Origin: Planctomycetota bacterium
GTDB taxonomy: Bacteria > Planctomycetota > Phycisphaerae > Sedimentisphaerales > Anaerohalosphaeraceae
Reading direction: 5' to 3'
Assembly: GCA_021160785.1 (NCBI GenBank)
Contig: JAGHBX010000547.1
Span: forward strand, 1-22,915
DNA length: 22,915 bases
The notes beneath the pieces were generated by a model, which saw only the letters and a program-made list of their open reading frames with translations, was not told the origin of the DNA and made no database searches. The stretch's first letter is position 1; every line of letters starts with the position of its first letter. Of the stretch, positions 1 to 6,240 are shown one piece after another. The position numbers and the translations under genes were made by a program.

Positions 1-420
1 GAGACGCTTACTTCTATAGGTCCCGAGGTTCGACTTGAGGTGTTGGGCAGGCTTGCGAGCATCGAGATATCCGGCCGCAGCGGGCTGTACGACAAGGACA
101 AGGACGGGACCAAAGAGACCCTGGTTGTGTACCTCCGAACGATCGACGATGCCGGCGACGCGATAAAGGCTGTCGGCAGCGTGGAGGTGCAACTTTGGGA
201 CCTGGAGGCGGAAAACGATGCGCGTCTGGCGCAGTGGCAAATCAAGCACGAAGAACTCAAACGCCGGTGGTCGTCGACGGTGATGACAAGCTATTATCGC
301 CTGACATTCGATGTGAGCAAGCTGTTAGCCGACAACGAAAAGGAACTCACCGTCAAAGTCACCTTCACCGATTACATCACAGGCAACATCCTGCGTAAAC
401 AGAAGGTGATTAAACCATAG
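1..420 (+). CDS. Hypothetical protein, C-terminal part (cut by window edge)
   Basis: The frame is open from base 1 to the TAG at 418-420, so the real start lies outside the window; the GTG at 40 is only an internal codon. The visible ~139 residues contain no membrane segment. They alternate short hydrophobic strands with charged turns, a pattern that suggests a beta-sandwich domain (for example the strands around VVYLRTIDDAG and YYRLTFDVSKLL), and the protein ends in a basic tail (RKQKVIKP). I do not recognise a catalytic motif. The style resembles secreted or lipid-anchored hypothetical proteins of Planctomycetota that carry a 'D-x-G-D-A-I-K' strand-turn, but this is memory of a pattern, not a family assignment. 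The next gene begins about 140 bases downstream with its own promoter, so this is probably the last gene of its operon. Confidence 0.6.
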   Translation, partial: ETLTSIGPEVRLEVLGRLASIEISGRSGLYDKDKDGTKETLVVYLRTIDDAGDAIKAVGSVEVQLWDLEAENDARLAQWQIKHEELKRRWSSTVMTSYYRLTFDVSKLLADNEKELTVKVTFTDYITGNILRKQKVIKP

Positions 421-470
421 CCAGCTTTCGGCCAATTCGATTCATCTCCCGGAATAGCCAAAAAATGCCC

Positions 471-499
471 TTGCAAACAGGTTTTGCGGTCTGTATCAT
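471..499 (+). promoter_or_regulatory. Candidate sigma70-type promoter for mntA
   Basis: TTGCAA at 471-476 and TATCAT at 494-499 are separated by 17 bases. Transcription would start near 506, which leaves about 54 bases of leader before the TTG start at 560 and places the upstream ATG at 503 at or before the start point. The -35 region lies in an 11-base sequence (468-478) that recurs at the next promoter. Confidence 0.45.
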
Positions 500-559
500 A
501 GCATGTTCGGGCGTCGGGTAGTGCTGTGGCGACAAATTGCTTTTGCTCAGGGGTTGGCT

Positions 560-856
560 TTGAATAAGAATATAATTATACCGAAAGACAAGGTTGCTGA
601 TTTCTGCAGACGCCACTATATCAGGCGATTAGCGGTTTTTGGCTCTGCTTTGCGGGATGATTTTGCGCCCGACAGCGATGTCGATATGTTGGTCGAATTC
701 GAAGAGGGGCATACGCCGGGTTTTGCATTCTTCGACATGCAGGACCAGCTATCCGGCCTGGTGGGGCGAAAGGTCGATTTGCATACCCCCAAATTTCCAA
801 GCAGGTACTTTAGAGACAAGGTCATCAAAGAGGCAGAGGTGCAGTATGTCGAATGA
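560..856 (+). CDS. mntA: MNT-type nucleotidyltransferase, MntA-like antitoxin
   Basis: A 98-residue minimal nucleotidyltransferase. Residues 28-42 hold the family signature G-S-x10-D-x-D: G28, S29, D40 and D42, the residues that bind nucleotide and metal. In characterised MntA-HepT pairs the MNT protein is the antitoxin and inactivates the HEPN ribonuclease HepT by adding AMP to a tyrosine. I chose the TTG at 560 because the homologous fold begins with the helix just before the signature and a promoter at 471-499 would start transcription near 506. An ATG at 503 in the same frame would add 19 residues that do not look like the family. The stop codon overlaps the ATG (846) of the following small frame, the normal coupling of a toxin-antitoxin pair, but that frame is only a stub of HepT. 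The antitoxin motif looks intact although its toxin is gone. Confidence 0.75.
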   Translation: MNKNIIIPKDKVADFCRRHYIRRLAVFGSALRDDFAPDSDVDMLVEFEEGHTPGFAFFDMQDQLSGLVGRKVDLHTPKFPSRYFRDKVIKEAEVQYVE

Positions 857-944
857 AGATGTCGTCGACCTTGACATTGTCTGGCAGATAATTTCAACTG
901 ACCTGCCGGTTTTGGTCGCCCAATTGGAAGAAGCCCTTTCATAG
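846..944 (+). pseudogene. hepT: Remnant of a HepT-like HEPN toxin (C-terminal stub)
   Basis: A 32-codon frame opens with ATG at 846, overlapping the last 11 bases of mntA, and ends with TAG at 942-944. After six residues it reads D-L-D-I-V-W-Q-I-I-S-T-D-L-P and closes with V-A-Q-L-E-E-A-L. This is the usual C-terminal helix of DUF86/HepT proteins, where the I-V-W...D-L-P run is strongly conserved. Full HepT proteins are about 110 residues. The stretch missing here would carry the catalytic R-x4-6-H motif and the tyrosine that MntA modifies. The simplest reading is an in-frame internal deletion that kept the start and the tail. It could still be translated as a micropeptide, but it cannot be a ribonuclease. 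Confidence 0.65.
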
Positions 945-971
945 GGATGGATTGCCGCCGCTAAAAGCCCC

Positions 972-999
972 TTGCAAACTGTGTGGGAGTATGTAAGAT
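972..999 (+). promoter_or_regulatory. Candidate promoter for the DNA methyltransferase
   Basis: TTGCAA at 972-977 and TAAGAT at 994-999 have a 16-base spacer. The -35 lies in the same 11-base word, CCCTTGCAAAC, as the mntA promoter (468-478 and 969-979). The expected transcription start, about 7 bases after the -10, falls on or next to the ATG at 1006, so the message could be leaderless. Confidence 0.4.
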
Positions 1000-1005
1000 G
1001 TCGGC

Positions 1006-1965
1006 ATGCGAAAACCTGTCAATAAGATCATATGCGGCGACTGCATTGAGATTCTGGGTAAGGCCAAGGCGCCTTTTGTGGATTTAATCTTTGCCGACCC
1101 GCCGTTTAATATCGGCTATCAATACGATAAATACAAGGACGAGGTCAAGAGCGAGAAATACATTGCCTGGACGCGGGACTGGATGGCGGCGTGCCTTAAT
1201 GTTCTAAAGCCCACCGGTTCGTTTTACATCGCTATCGGGGATGATTATGCGGCCCATGTGCGCATAATCGGCGATGAATTAGGGCTCAATCTGCGAAACT
1301 GGATAATCTGGCACTACACGTTCGGACAGCAGACGAAGCATAAATTTGCCCGTGCTCATACGCATTTGTTCTACTTTACCGCCGACAGCAGCGATTTTGT
1401 GTTCAACGATTACGCGGTGCGCGTTCCGTCGGACCGTCGATTGACGTATAACGATAAACGAGCCAATCCGAGAGGCAAACTTCCCGACGACGTCTGGAAT
1501 CAGTATTCGCGGGTGTGTGGGACATTCAAGGAGCGCCGGGGCTGGCACCCGTGCCAGATGCCGGAATTGCTGCTTGGCAGGATCGTCGCGGCCAGTTCGA
1601 ATGTGGGTGATCTTGTGCTGGATCCTTTTTCCGGCTCGGGGACGACTGCGGTGGTGGCGTGTCAGTTGGGCAGAAAGTATGCCGGGATCGACATTTCCGA
1701 AGACTATGTCGCCAACAGCATCGAACGCATTGAAGAGCTGAAGAAAGCCAGGAAGACCACGAAAACCATTTTCGGGTCTCTTGCCCCAAAGGAAAGGCTT
1801 GAATTGAGGCGGTTGTATGTGGATATCGGGATTGAGAAAAAAGAGATTCTTGCGAGCAAGAAACTGTTGGGCATTTTCACCGAACAGTTTGGCGTGCGAA
1901 TGAATACGGATAAGCGTTATGATGAACACAATATCGCTATGGCATTGATGGATATGAGCGGTTGA
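1006..1965 (+). CDS. Solitary beta-class DNA methyltransferase (N6-adenine or N4-cytosine)
   Basis: A 319-residue SAM-dependent DNA methyltransferase. Catalytic motif IV is D31-P-P-F, near the N-terminus. A target-recognition stretch follows (residues ~90-190), and the SAM-binding motif I, D206-P-F-S-G-S-G212, comes last, with Y-A-G-I-D-I closing the binding strand. The order IV-recognition-I defines the beta class, which contains CcrM- and HinfI-type enzymes. Residues ~245-319 form a charged C-terminal extension of unknown role. No restriction endonuclease gene is next to it, so it is probably an orphan methylase used for marking or regulation. The ATG at 1006 has no close ribosome-binding site; the promoter position suggests a leaderless message. 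Its TGA overlaps the TTG start of lnt by four bases. Target sequence cannot be read from the motifs. Confidence 0.85.
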   Translation: MRKPVNKIICGDCIEILGKAKAPFVDLIFADPPFNIGYQYDKYKDEVKSEKYIAWTRDWMAACLNVLKPTGSFYIAIGDDYAAHVRIIGDELGLNLRNWIIWHYTFGQQTKHKFARAHTHLFYFTADSSDFVFNDYAVRVPSDRRLTYNDKRANPRGKLPDDVWNQYSRVCGTFKERRGWHPCQMPELLLGRIVAASSNVGDLVLDPFSGSGTTAVVACQLGRKYAGIDISEDYVANSIERIEELKKARKTTKTIFGSLAPKERLELRRLYVDIGIEKKEILASKKLLGIFTEQFGVRMNTDKRYDEHNIAMALMDMSG

Positions 1966-3650
1966 AAGGTACAAGATCAAGAGAAATTCTGTTGACGTTT
2001 GGGGCGTTTGGGGCGTCTGCGTTGATGTTGACTGTTATACAGGCGCCGTTTGAGGGGGGGGGGCTTGCGTGGATTTGTCTTGTTCCTTTTATAGTTGTCT
2101 GTCGACCTGAGGTGCGTCTTTGGCGGCTGATGTGGATATCATACGTTGTTTCGTTTCTCTACTGGCTGGGTAATCTTTACTGGATCGGGCTGGTGACGGC
2201 GCCGGCGTGGGTATTGTTCAGTATGTCGCAGGGGCTCTATTGGCCGGTGCTGGTTGTGTGTGTCCGATACGTCAGGCGGAAGTGGCCGGGCGCGTTATTG
2301 GTAACTGTCCCCATTTTATTTGTCGGCGCCGAGGCCTGGCAGGGGGTGATATATACGGGGTTTAACTGGCGGCTGCTGGCCCATAGTCAGTGGAATAACC
2401 TGCCGGTGATTCAGATAGCCGATATCTTCGGGGCGGCGGGGGTGTCGCTGCTGATTGCGGTGGTCAATGTGCTTGTGGCGGAGTTGATTATTGCCGCGAC
2501 CGGCAAGAAAATCTTTCGAGTGCAGAATGCAGTGAAGGTCGGCGTTGTGGGTTGTCTTGTTGTCGGGACACTCGTTTACGGATTCAGAAGGTTGGCGCAA
2601 ACTCCCGAACACGTAACCGCCGGCCCGCTGATCGGTTCGGTCCAGCCGAACATCCCTTCGGAGATAAAGGAACTGTCCGAATCCGGCGATACGATACTGG
2701 TCGATCTGATCTCCGACAGCAAGGCCTGTTTTGACGCCGGCGCAGAACTGGTCGTCTGGCCCGAGACGATCGTGCTTTCCAGCCTCAACACCGGCTATGT
2801 CGATCTGTGCAAAGAGGGCACAAGGCCGAAGATTTACGATCGGGTCATCTCGGACCACACAAAGGACACCGGCTATGTGCTGTTAGGGGCGCATTCGGCG
2901 AAGGTCGATGTGGCGACCCTGACGATCACCGACCGATACAACTCGGCGTTTCTGTACACGCCGGCGGGGCTTCAGGATCCTAAACGCTACGACAAGATGC
3001 ATCTCGTGCCCTTCGGCGAATATATCCCGTTTAAGGAAGGCGTACCCTTTATTTACCGATTGATCCTTAATTTGAGCCCCTACGATTACGACTATAACCT
3101 TACAAAGGGCGCCGAATTCACGACTTTCGAGATGGAAGCCGATAATAAGAAGTACGGTTTTGGCGCCTTGATCTGCTACGACGACACCGATCCGAAGGTT
3201 ACCCGCAGGATGGTGGTGTCGGACGAAGGCGCGAAAAAAGCCGATTGGCTGGTCAATATCAGCAACGATGGCTGGTATGTCCGCTACAAGAAAGGTGAGG
3301 TACTGCCCAGTGTGGAGTTGAGCCAGAGAACGGCGATAGCCGCTTTTCGGGCGGTCGAGAACCGGGTGAGCATTATTCGCAGCGTCAACACGGGTTTAAG
3401 CTGCCTGATCGACTCGACGGGCCTGATCCGGGACGGCTTCATCAGCGGCGATCTTCCGGAGACGGCGATGGACAGGCAGGCCGTTGAAGGCTGGTTCGTT
3501 GATCGGGTCGCAATCGACGATCGGGTAACATTTTTCAGCCGGCACGGCCAATGGCTGGAGTTTTTGTGTGGAGCGGTGATTACGATAACTGTCCTGGCGA
3601 CCTGTATCGAGGCCGCCAGAGGGCGAAAAAACGCCAAGGCGGATCGTTGA
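1962..3650 (+). CDS. lnt: Apolipoprotein N-acyltransferase (Lnt)
   Basis: Lnt moves an acyl chain from a phospholipid to the N-terminal cysteine of lipoproteins, the last step of lipoprotein maturation, at the inner membrane. The 562-residue protein has a polytopic N-terminal half (about residues 8-215, rich in W/Y/L helices) followed by a nitrilase-type domain. The catalytic triad is visible: E268 in W-P-E-T, K345 in Y-D-K-M-H-L-V-P-F-G-E, and C405 in I-C-Y-D-D. The glutamate equivalent to E. coli E343 is present as E353. The residue after C-Y, glutamate in E. coli (E389), is aspartate here. A C-terminal membrane helix lies near residues 533-553. The start is a TTG inside the methylase stop (TTGA overlap), so translation is probably coupled. 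The length is a little above E. coli Lnt (about 510 residues). The next gene encodes a lipoprotein. Confidence 0.92.
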   Translation: MKGTRSREILLTFGAFGASALMLTVIQAPFEGGGLAWICLVPFIVVCRPEVRLWRLMWISYVVSFLYWLGNLYWIGLVTAPAWVLFSMSQGLYWPVLVVCVRYVRRKWPGALLVTVPILFVGAEAWQGVIYTGFNWRLLAHSQWNNLPVIQIADIFGAAGVSLLIAVVNVLVAELIIAATGKKIFRVQNAVKVGVVGCLVVGTLVYGFRRLAQTPEHVTAGPLIGSVQPNIPSEIKELSESGDTILVDLISDSKACFDAGAELVVWPETIVLSSLNTGYVDLCKEGTRPKIYDRVISDHTKDTGYVLLGAHSAKVDVATLTITDRYNSAFLYTPAGLQDPKRYDKMHLVPFGEYIPFKEGVPFIYRLILNLSPYDYDYNLTKGAEFTTFEMEADNKKYGFGALICYDDTDPKVTRRMVVSDEGAKKADWLVNISNDGWYVRYKKGEVLPSVELSQRTAIAAFRAVENRVSIIRSVNTGLSCLIDSTGLIRDGFISGDLPETAMDRQAVEGWFVDRVAIDDRVTFFSRHGQWLEFLCGAVITITVLATCIEAARGRKNAKADR

Positions 3651-3675
3651 CCTGTGATGCATTACGATTGGGAAT

Positions 3676-3694
3676 CACGGGCAGGATGCCCGTG
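3676..3694. repeat. GC-rich palindrome, probable dispersed REP-like element
   Basis: CACGGGCA and TGCCCGTG form a perfect 8-base inverted repeat around the 3-base loop GGA. It sits in the 75-base gap between lnt and the HEAT lipoprotein gene. Its flank reads ...GCCAC, so one frame gives the peptide G-Q-D-A-R-A-T, a string I recall from many spurious short proteins in Planctomycetota and other environmental genomes. This implies a high-copy intergenic element. It may also act as an RNA hairpin between the two genes. Confidence 0.55.
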
Positions 3695-3725
3695 CCACAA
3701 GTTGGAATTTGGAGATGCTTGAAAG

Positions 3726-4727
3726 ATGAGAATGCCGACGATTTTGATATTGTTGTCGATGCTTTTGCAGGCAGGTTGCATCGAAAAGCGATCTTTTGAG
3801 AAGCCCGTTTCTGTCGCCAGCCAAAAGGTGGATATTCGGCGACTGAAGTCAAGGGCACTTAAGATCGTTGGTGAGGCGATTACCGATGAGAGCGGAGTGA
3901 TGAGAAGTCATGCCATTGAGGTCATCGTTACAACGAAGCGACGAGAATTGATGCCGCAGGTGCTCAAGCTACTCGCCGACGAGCAGGTTCATGTCCGGTT
4001 TGGCGCCGGCGTTGCGGTTGGGGACATGGAGTACATAGCAGGCGAATATATGGTCAAGCCGATGCTGGAGGATCCTAATCCGAACGCAAGGATCGCCGCC
4101 GCCTACGCGATGGTGCGGTTAGGCAAGGCTGAGTATGCAGAGAAGATTCGCGATGCGGCAAAGAGCACAGACCAAACCGTCCGCGCCAACGCCGCTTTAT
4201 TGTTAGGTAAACTCGGCGACAAGGACAATCTGCCCGTATTATATGAAGTGCTGCGCGACCTGGATTCGAGGGACAAGGCGAGGTTTCAGGCGGTTGAATC
4301 CATAGCGAGGCTGGGTGATGAGCAGATTTACAGGGACAAACTGTGGGCGCTGCTGATCAGCAAGTATGCCGACGACCGCGTGTTGGGCATTCAAGGTATG
4401 GGCCTGCTGAACACCGTCGACGCGAAGAATGCGATTATCACGATGCTAAATGACGAAGTGGGGGAGGTTCGTTTGTGTGCGGCCGAACAACTGGCGAAAA
4501 TGGGCGATCTTTCGGGTGAACAGGAGGTTTTGGCGTATTTTAAAACACAATCGCCCGATCTAAACCAGGCCTCAATCGCCAATATCTTCGCGACTATGGC
4601 GATTGGTCGGATGGCATCGTCCGGGACAAGATATCTGCCGCAACTTCTGCAGAGTCGCTCAAAGGTGATCCGGCTTACCGCCGCCCAGTCGGTGCTTGTC
4701 CTTGTCCTCGCTGACGCCGAAATATAA
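3726..4727 (+). CDS. HEAT-repeat lipoprotein
   Basis: A 333-residue predicted lipoprotein. The signal peptide ends in the lipobox L-Q-A-G-C18, after the hydrophobic stretch T5-L14, so the mature protein would start at C18 and be acylated. From about residue 40 to the end it consists of HEAT/PBS-type helical pairs of about 30-35 residues, with recurrent motifs such as R-x-x-A-A, V-R-A-N-A-A-L-L-L-G-K-L-G and V-R-L-C-A-A-E-Q-L. These fold into a curved solenoid used for protein binding; no enzyme motif is present. The ATG at 3726 is preceded by GAAAG. It follows lnt by 75 bases, and the product is a substrate of that enzyme, which fits an operon. The partner is unknown. Confidence 0.8.
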   Translation: MRMPTILILLSMLLQAGCIEKRSFEKPVSVASQKVDIRRLKSRALKIVGEAITDESGVMRSHAIEVIVTTKRRELMPQVLKLLADEQVHVRFGAGVAVGDMEYIAGEYMVKPMLEDPNPNARIAAAYAMVRLGKAEYAEKIRDAAKSTDQTVRANAALLLGKLGDKDNLPVLYEVLRDLDSRDKARFQAVESIARLGDEQIYRDKLWALLISKYADDRVLGIQGMGLLNTVDAKNAIITMLNDEVGEVRLCAAEQLAKMGDLSGEQEVLAYFKTQSPDLNQASIANIFATMAIGRMASSGTRYLPQLLQSRSKVIRLTAAQSVLVLVLADAEI

Positions 4728-4794
4728 GGCTCATCCGGGAAATCCGCAGGTGCATGGGCATATCGTATGTCTGAGTGTAGTTTTTTGGGCAGGG

Positions 4795-4823
4795 CGAAAA
4801 TAGGGGACGGTTACCTATTTTTG
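4795..4823. repeat. A/T-rich hairpin after the HEAT gene; dispersed repeat or terminator
   Basis: AAAATAGG (4797-4804) and CCTATTTT (4814-4821) form a perfect 8-base inverted repeat around a 9-base loop that contains the G-G-A-C-G-G-T word, and a C-G pair closes it at 4795/4823. The 3' arm ends in a run of T, so the transcript from 3726 could terminate here. The sequence also resembles a family of short dispersed palindromes in environmental genomes. The remainder of 4728-4982 shows only a short direct repeat (GGGGCCT at 4823 and 4841) and no convincing gene. Confidence 0.45.
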
Positions 4824-4982
4824 GGGCCTCAGCTAATGTTGGGGCCTGTTTTTGTCGATTAACAGGCGTGGTTTTGTTGGCTACCCATCTTTCATACCCC
4901 GGATTCGCATTTTTTATGGGACGGCCGGATAATAGCACGTAACTGGTTGTGGGCTAATATTTTAGCTCGTGGCAAAAATAAC

Positions 4983-5011
4983 TTGACCTGACGGCTTCAG
5001 TCGCGTACAAT
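4983..5011 (+). promoter_or_regulatory. Strong sigma70-type promoter of the mre operon
   Basis: TTGACC at 4983-4988 and TACAAT at 5006-5011 are 17 bases apart, close to consensus in both boxes and spacing. Transcription would begin near 5018 and give a leader of about 115 bases before the TTG at 5132. It is the only good promoter found ahead of the six-gene run up to 10902. Confidence 0.7.
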
Positions 5012-5131
5012 CATGTCAAGGATATATTCGCAAGTTTGTAAGTGCGGCCGAGGCAGATGGCGGCGACAGATACTGACAGCCGCCGCCATGCTGTTAAGGG
5101 GCAATTTAATCATGAGGAAAGGAGTTTTGTT

Positions 5132-5995
5132 TTGAGTACTCTTACCAAAGTTTTGATTGTTTTGCTGTCGTTATTCTCTATCTTTCTGTGCGGGACGGTG
5201 GTGACCTATGTCGGCAATGCCAACAACTATAAGGAACTCTATGACGAGGCGCAAGGTGATATGACTGTGCTCGCGGCTGAAATGGCAAGTGCGCAGCGAC
5301 AATGCGATGAACAGGTCAAATCCGTCGCCGGTCTCAAAAAAGATTTTAACGAGCGGATCCAATTGCTCGAGGACGCCAAGGGCAAACTGATGGCCGACCT
5401 CCGCAGCGCCGAACGGGCCAGTTTGCAGTTACAGTCCCGAGCGGATAGCTGGCAGGGTATTCTGACCGGGTCTGAGCAGACAATAGGCACTCTTGTGGTA
5501 TCGCTCGAGGCAGTGCGCAACGAGTTGGACAAAGTCCGAGCCGACGACGTCAAAGAGAGCAAAGAGTTCAACGAGTTGACGGATCGCCTTTATGAAACTA
5601 TGGTCCAGTTGCTGGCGCTGCAGGCCGACAAGCGGCGACTGCTCGAGGAAAACAGCGGGCTCGAAGACCAGCTTAATCTGGCCGCGGGCGGTCGAACCGC
5701 CGTCGCCAGGGCGAATGTTGTAACGCCCGTCGAGGGTTCCGCCAGGTCGGCGGTGTCCATGCCGGAAACAACCGATCTGAAGGGGCTCGTGTCGGAGGTC
5801 GGTGAGTCGTTGGTTTCAGTGTCAATCGGCTCGGCCGATGGTGTTAAGAAGGACATGGTTTTCCATGTCACGCGAGGTGATGAGTTCATCTGTAATGTTG
5901 TGATTACACATGTCGATACGAACATGGCGGCTGGCGTGCTCGATCTGAAGGTGGACCAGCCAAAAATCGGAGATACGGTAAGTACAAAGCTTTAA
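5132..5995 (+). CDS. Membrane-anchored coiled-coil protein with MreC-like layout, function unknown
   Basis: A 287-residue protein with one N-terminal membrane helix (residues ~6-27, preceded by K6), a long charged helical region (~30-190, rich in E/K/R/Q/L with heptad-like spacing), a short linker, and a compact beta-rich end (~216-287) containing S-V-S-I-G-S-A-D-G-V and closing with K-I-G-D-T-V. MreC has the same order: membrane helix, coiled coil, beta barrels. The sequence is not recognisably MreC, however, and a true mreC lies in the same operon. The start is TTG at 5132 because AGGAAAGGAG (5115-5124) lies seven bases upstream; the frame is open further back to 5042, but without such a site. 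It is the first gene after the promoter at 4983 and precedes a microprotein and mreB. I infer a role at the cell wall or cytoskeleton, probably facing the periplasm. Confidence 0.7.
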   Translation: MSTLTKVLIVLLSLFSIFLCGTVVTYVGNANNYKELYDEAQGDMTVLAAEMASAQRQCDEQVKSVAGLKKDFNERIQLLEDAKGKLMADLRSAERASLQLQSRADSWQGILTGSEQTIGTLVVSLEAVRNELDKVRADDVKESKEFNELTDRLYETMVQLLALQADKRRLLEENSGLEDQLNLAAGGRTAVARANVVTPVEGSARSAVSMPETTDLKGLVSEVGESLVSVSIGSADGVKKDMVFHVTRGDEFICNVVITHVDTNMAAGVLDLKVDQPKIGDTVSTKL

Positions 5996-5999
5996 GATT

Positions 6000-6155
6000 A
6001 TGAGTCCAATACGAAAACCAGTTGCAATCAGTGATCTGTATACCGCTGTTCTGGCCCTTGCGACAGGCGTGGTGTTCGCCACGGCGGTGTTTGTTGCGGT
6101 TAAATGCCAGATAGACTACTCAGCGATATTCAAGATCACAGAGTTGGCCCGTTAG
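6000..6155 (+). CDS. 51-residue single-span membrane protein before mreB
   Basis: A short frame runs from ATG at 6000 to TAG at 6153-6155, four bases after the stop of the previous gene. It encodes a basic N-terminus (M-S-P-I-R-K-P), one hydrophobic helix (about residues 13-34, rich in A/V/F/T) and a short tail with C36. The tight spacing, single membrane span and position 85 bases before mreB argue for a real small protein. No strong ribosome-binding site is visible, so translation may be coupled to the gene upstream. I know no family for it. It could be a membrane tether or regulator of the MreB machine, but that is inference from position only. Confidence 0.5.
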   Translation: MSPIRKPVAISDLYTAVLALATGVVFATAVFVAVKCQIDYSAIFKITELAR

Positions 6156-6240
6156 TCGCCTGTTGCCTCCGGCCGAGCAGGCAGCTCGCGTGGCGACATC
6201 TTAAATATTTGCCCCCTATCCAAGTTTGAAGGGAGTCAAA

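Noticed and set aside
503..559. ATG at 503 as the start of the nucleotidyltransferase gene
   Set aside because: It lies at or before the predicted transcription start and adds residues not typical of the family; TTG at 560 fits better.
1279..1980. A 233-codon open frame on the minus strand opposite the methyltransferase gene
   Set aside because: It overlaps a gene with clear motifs, has no recognisable domain or ribosome-binding site, and its composition is that of an antisense frame in GC-rich DNA.
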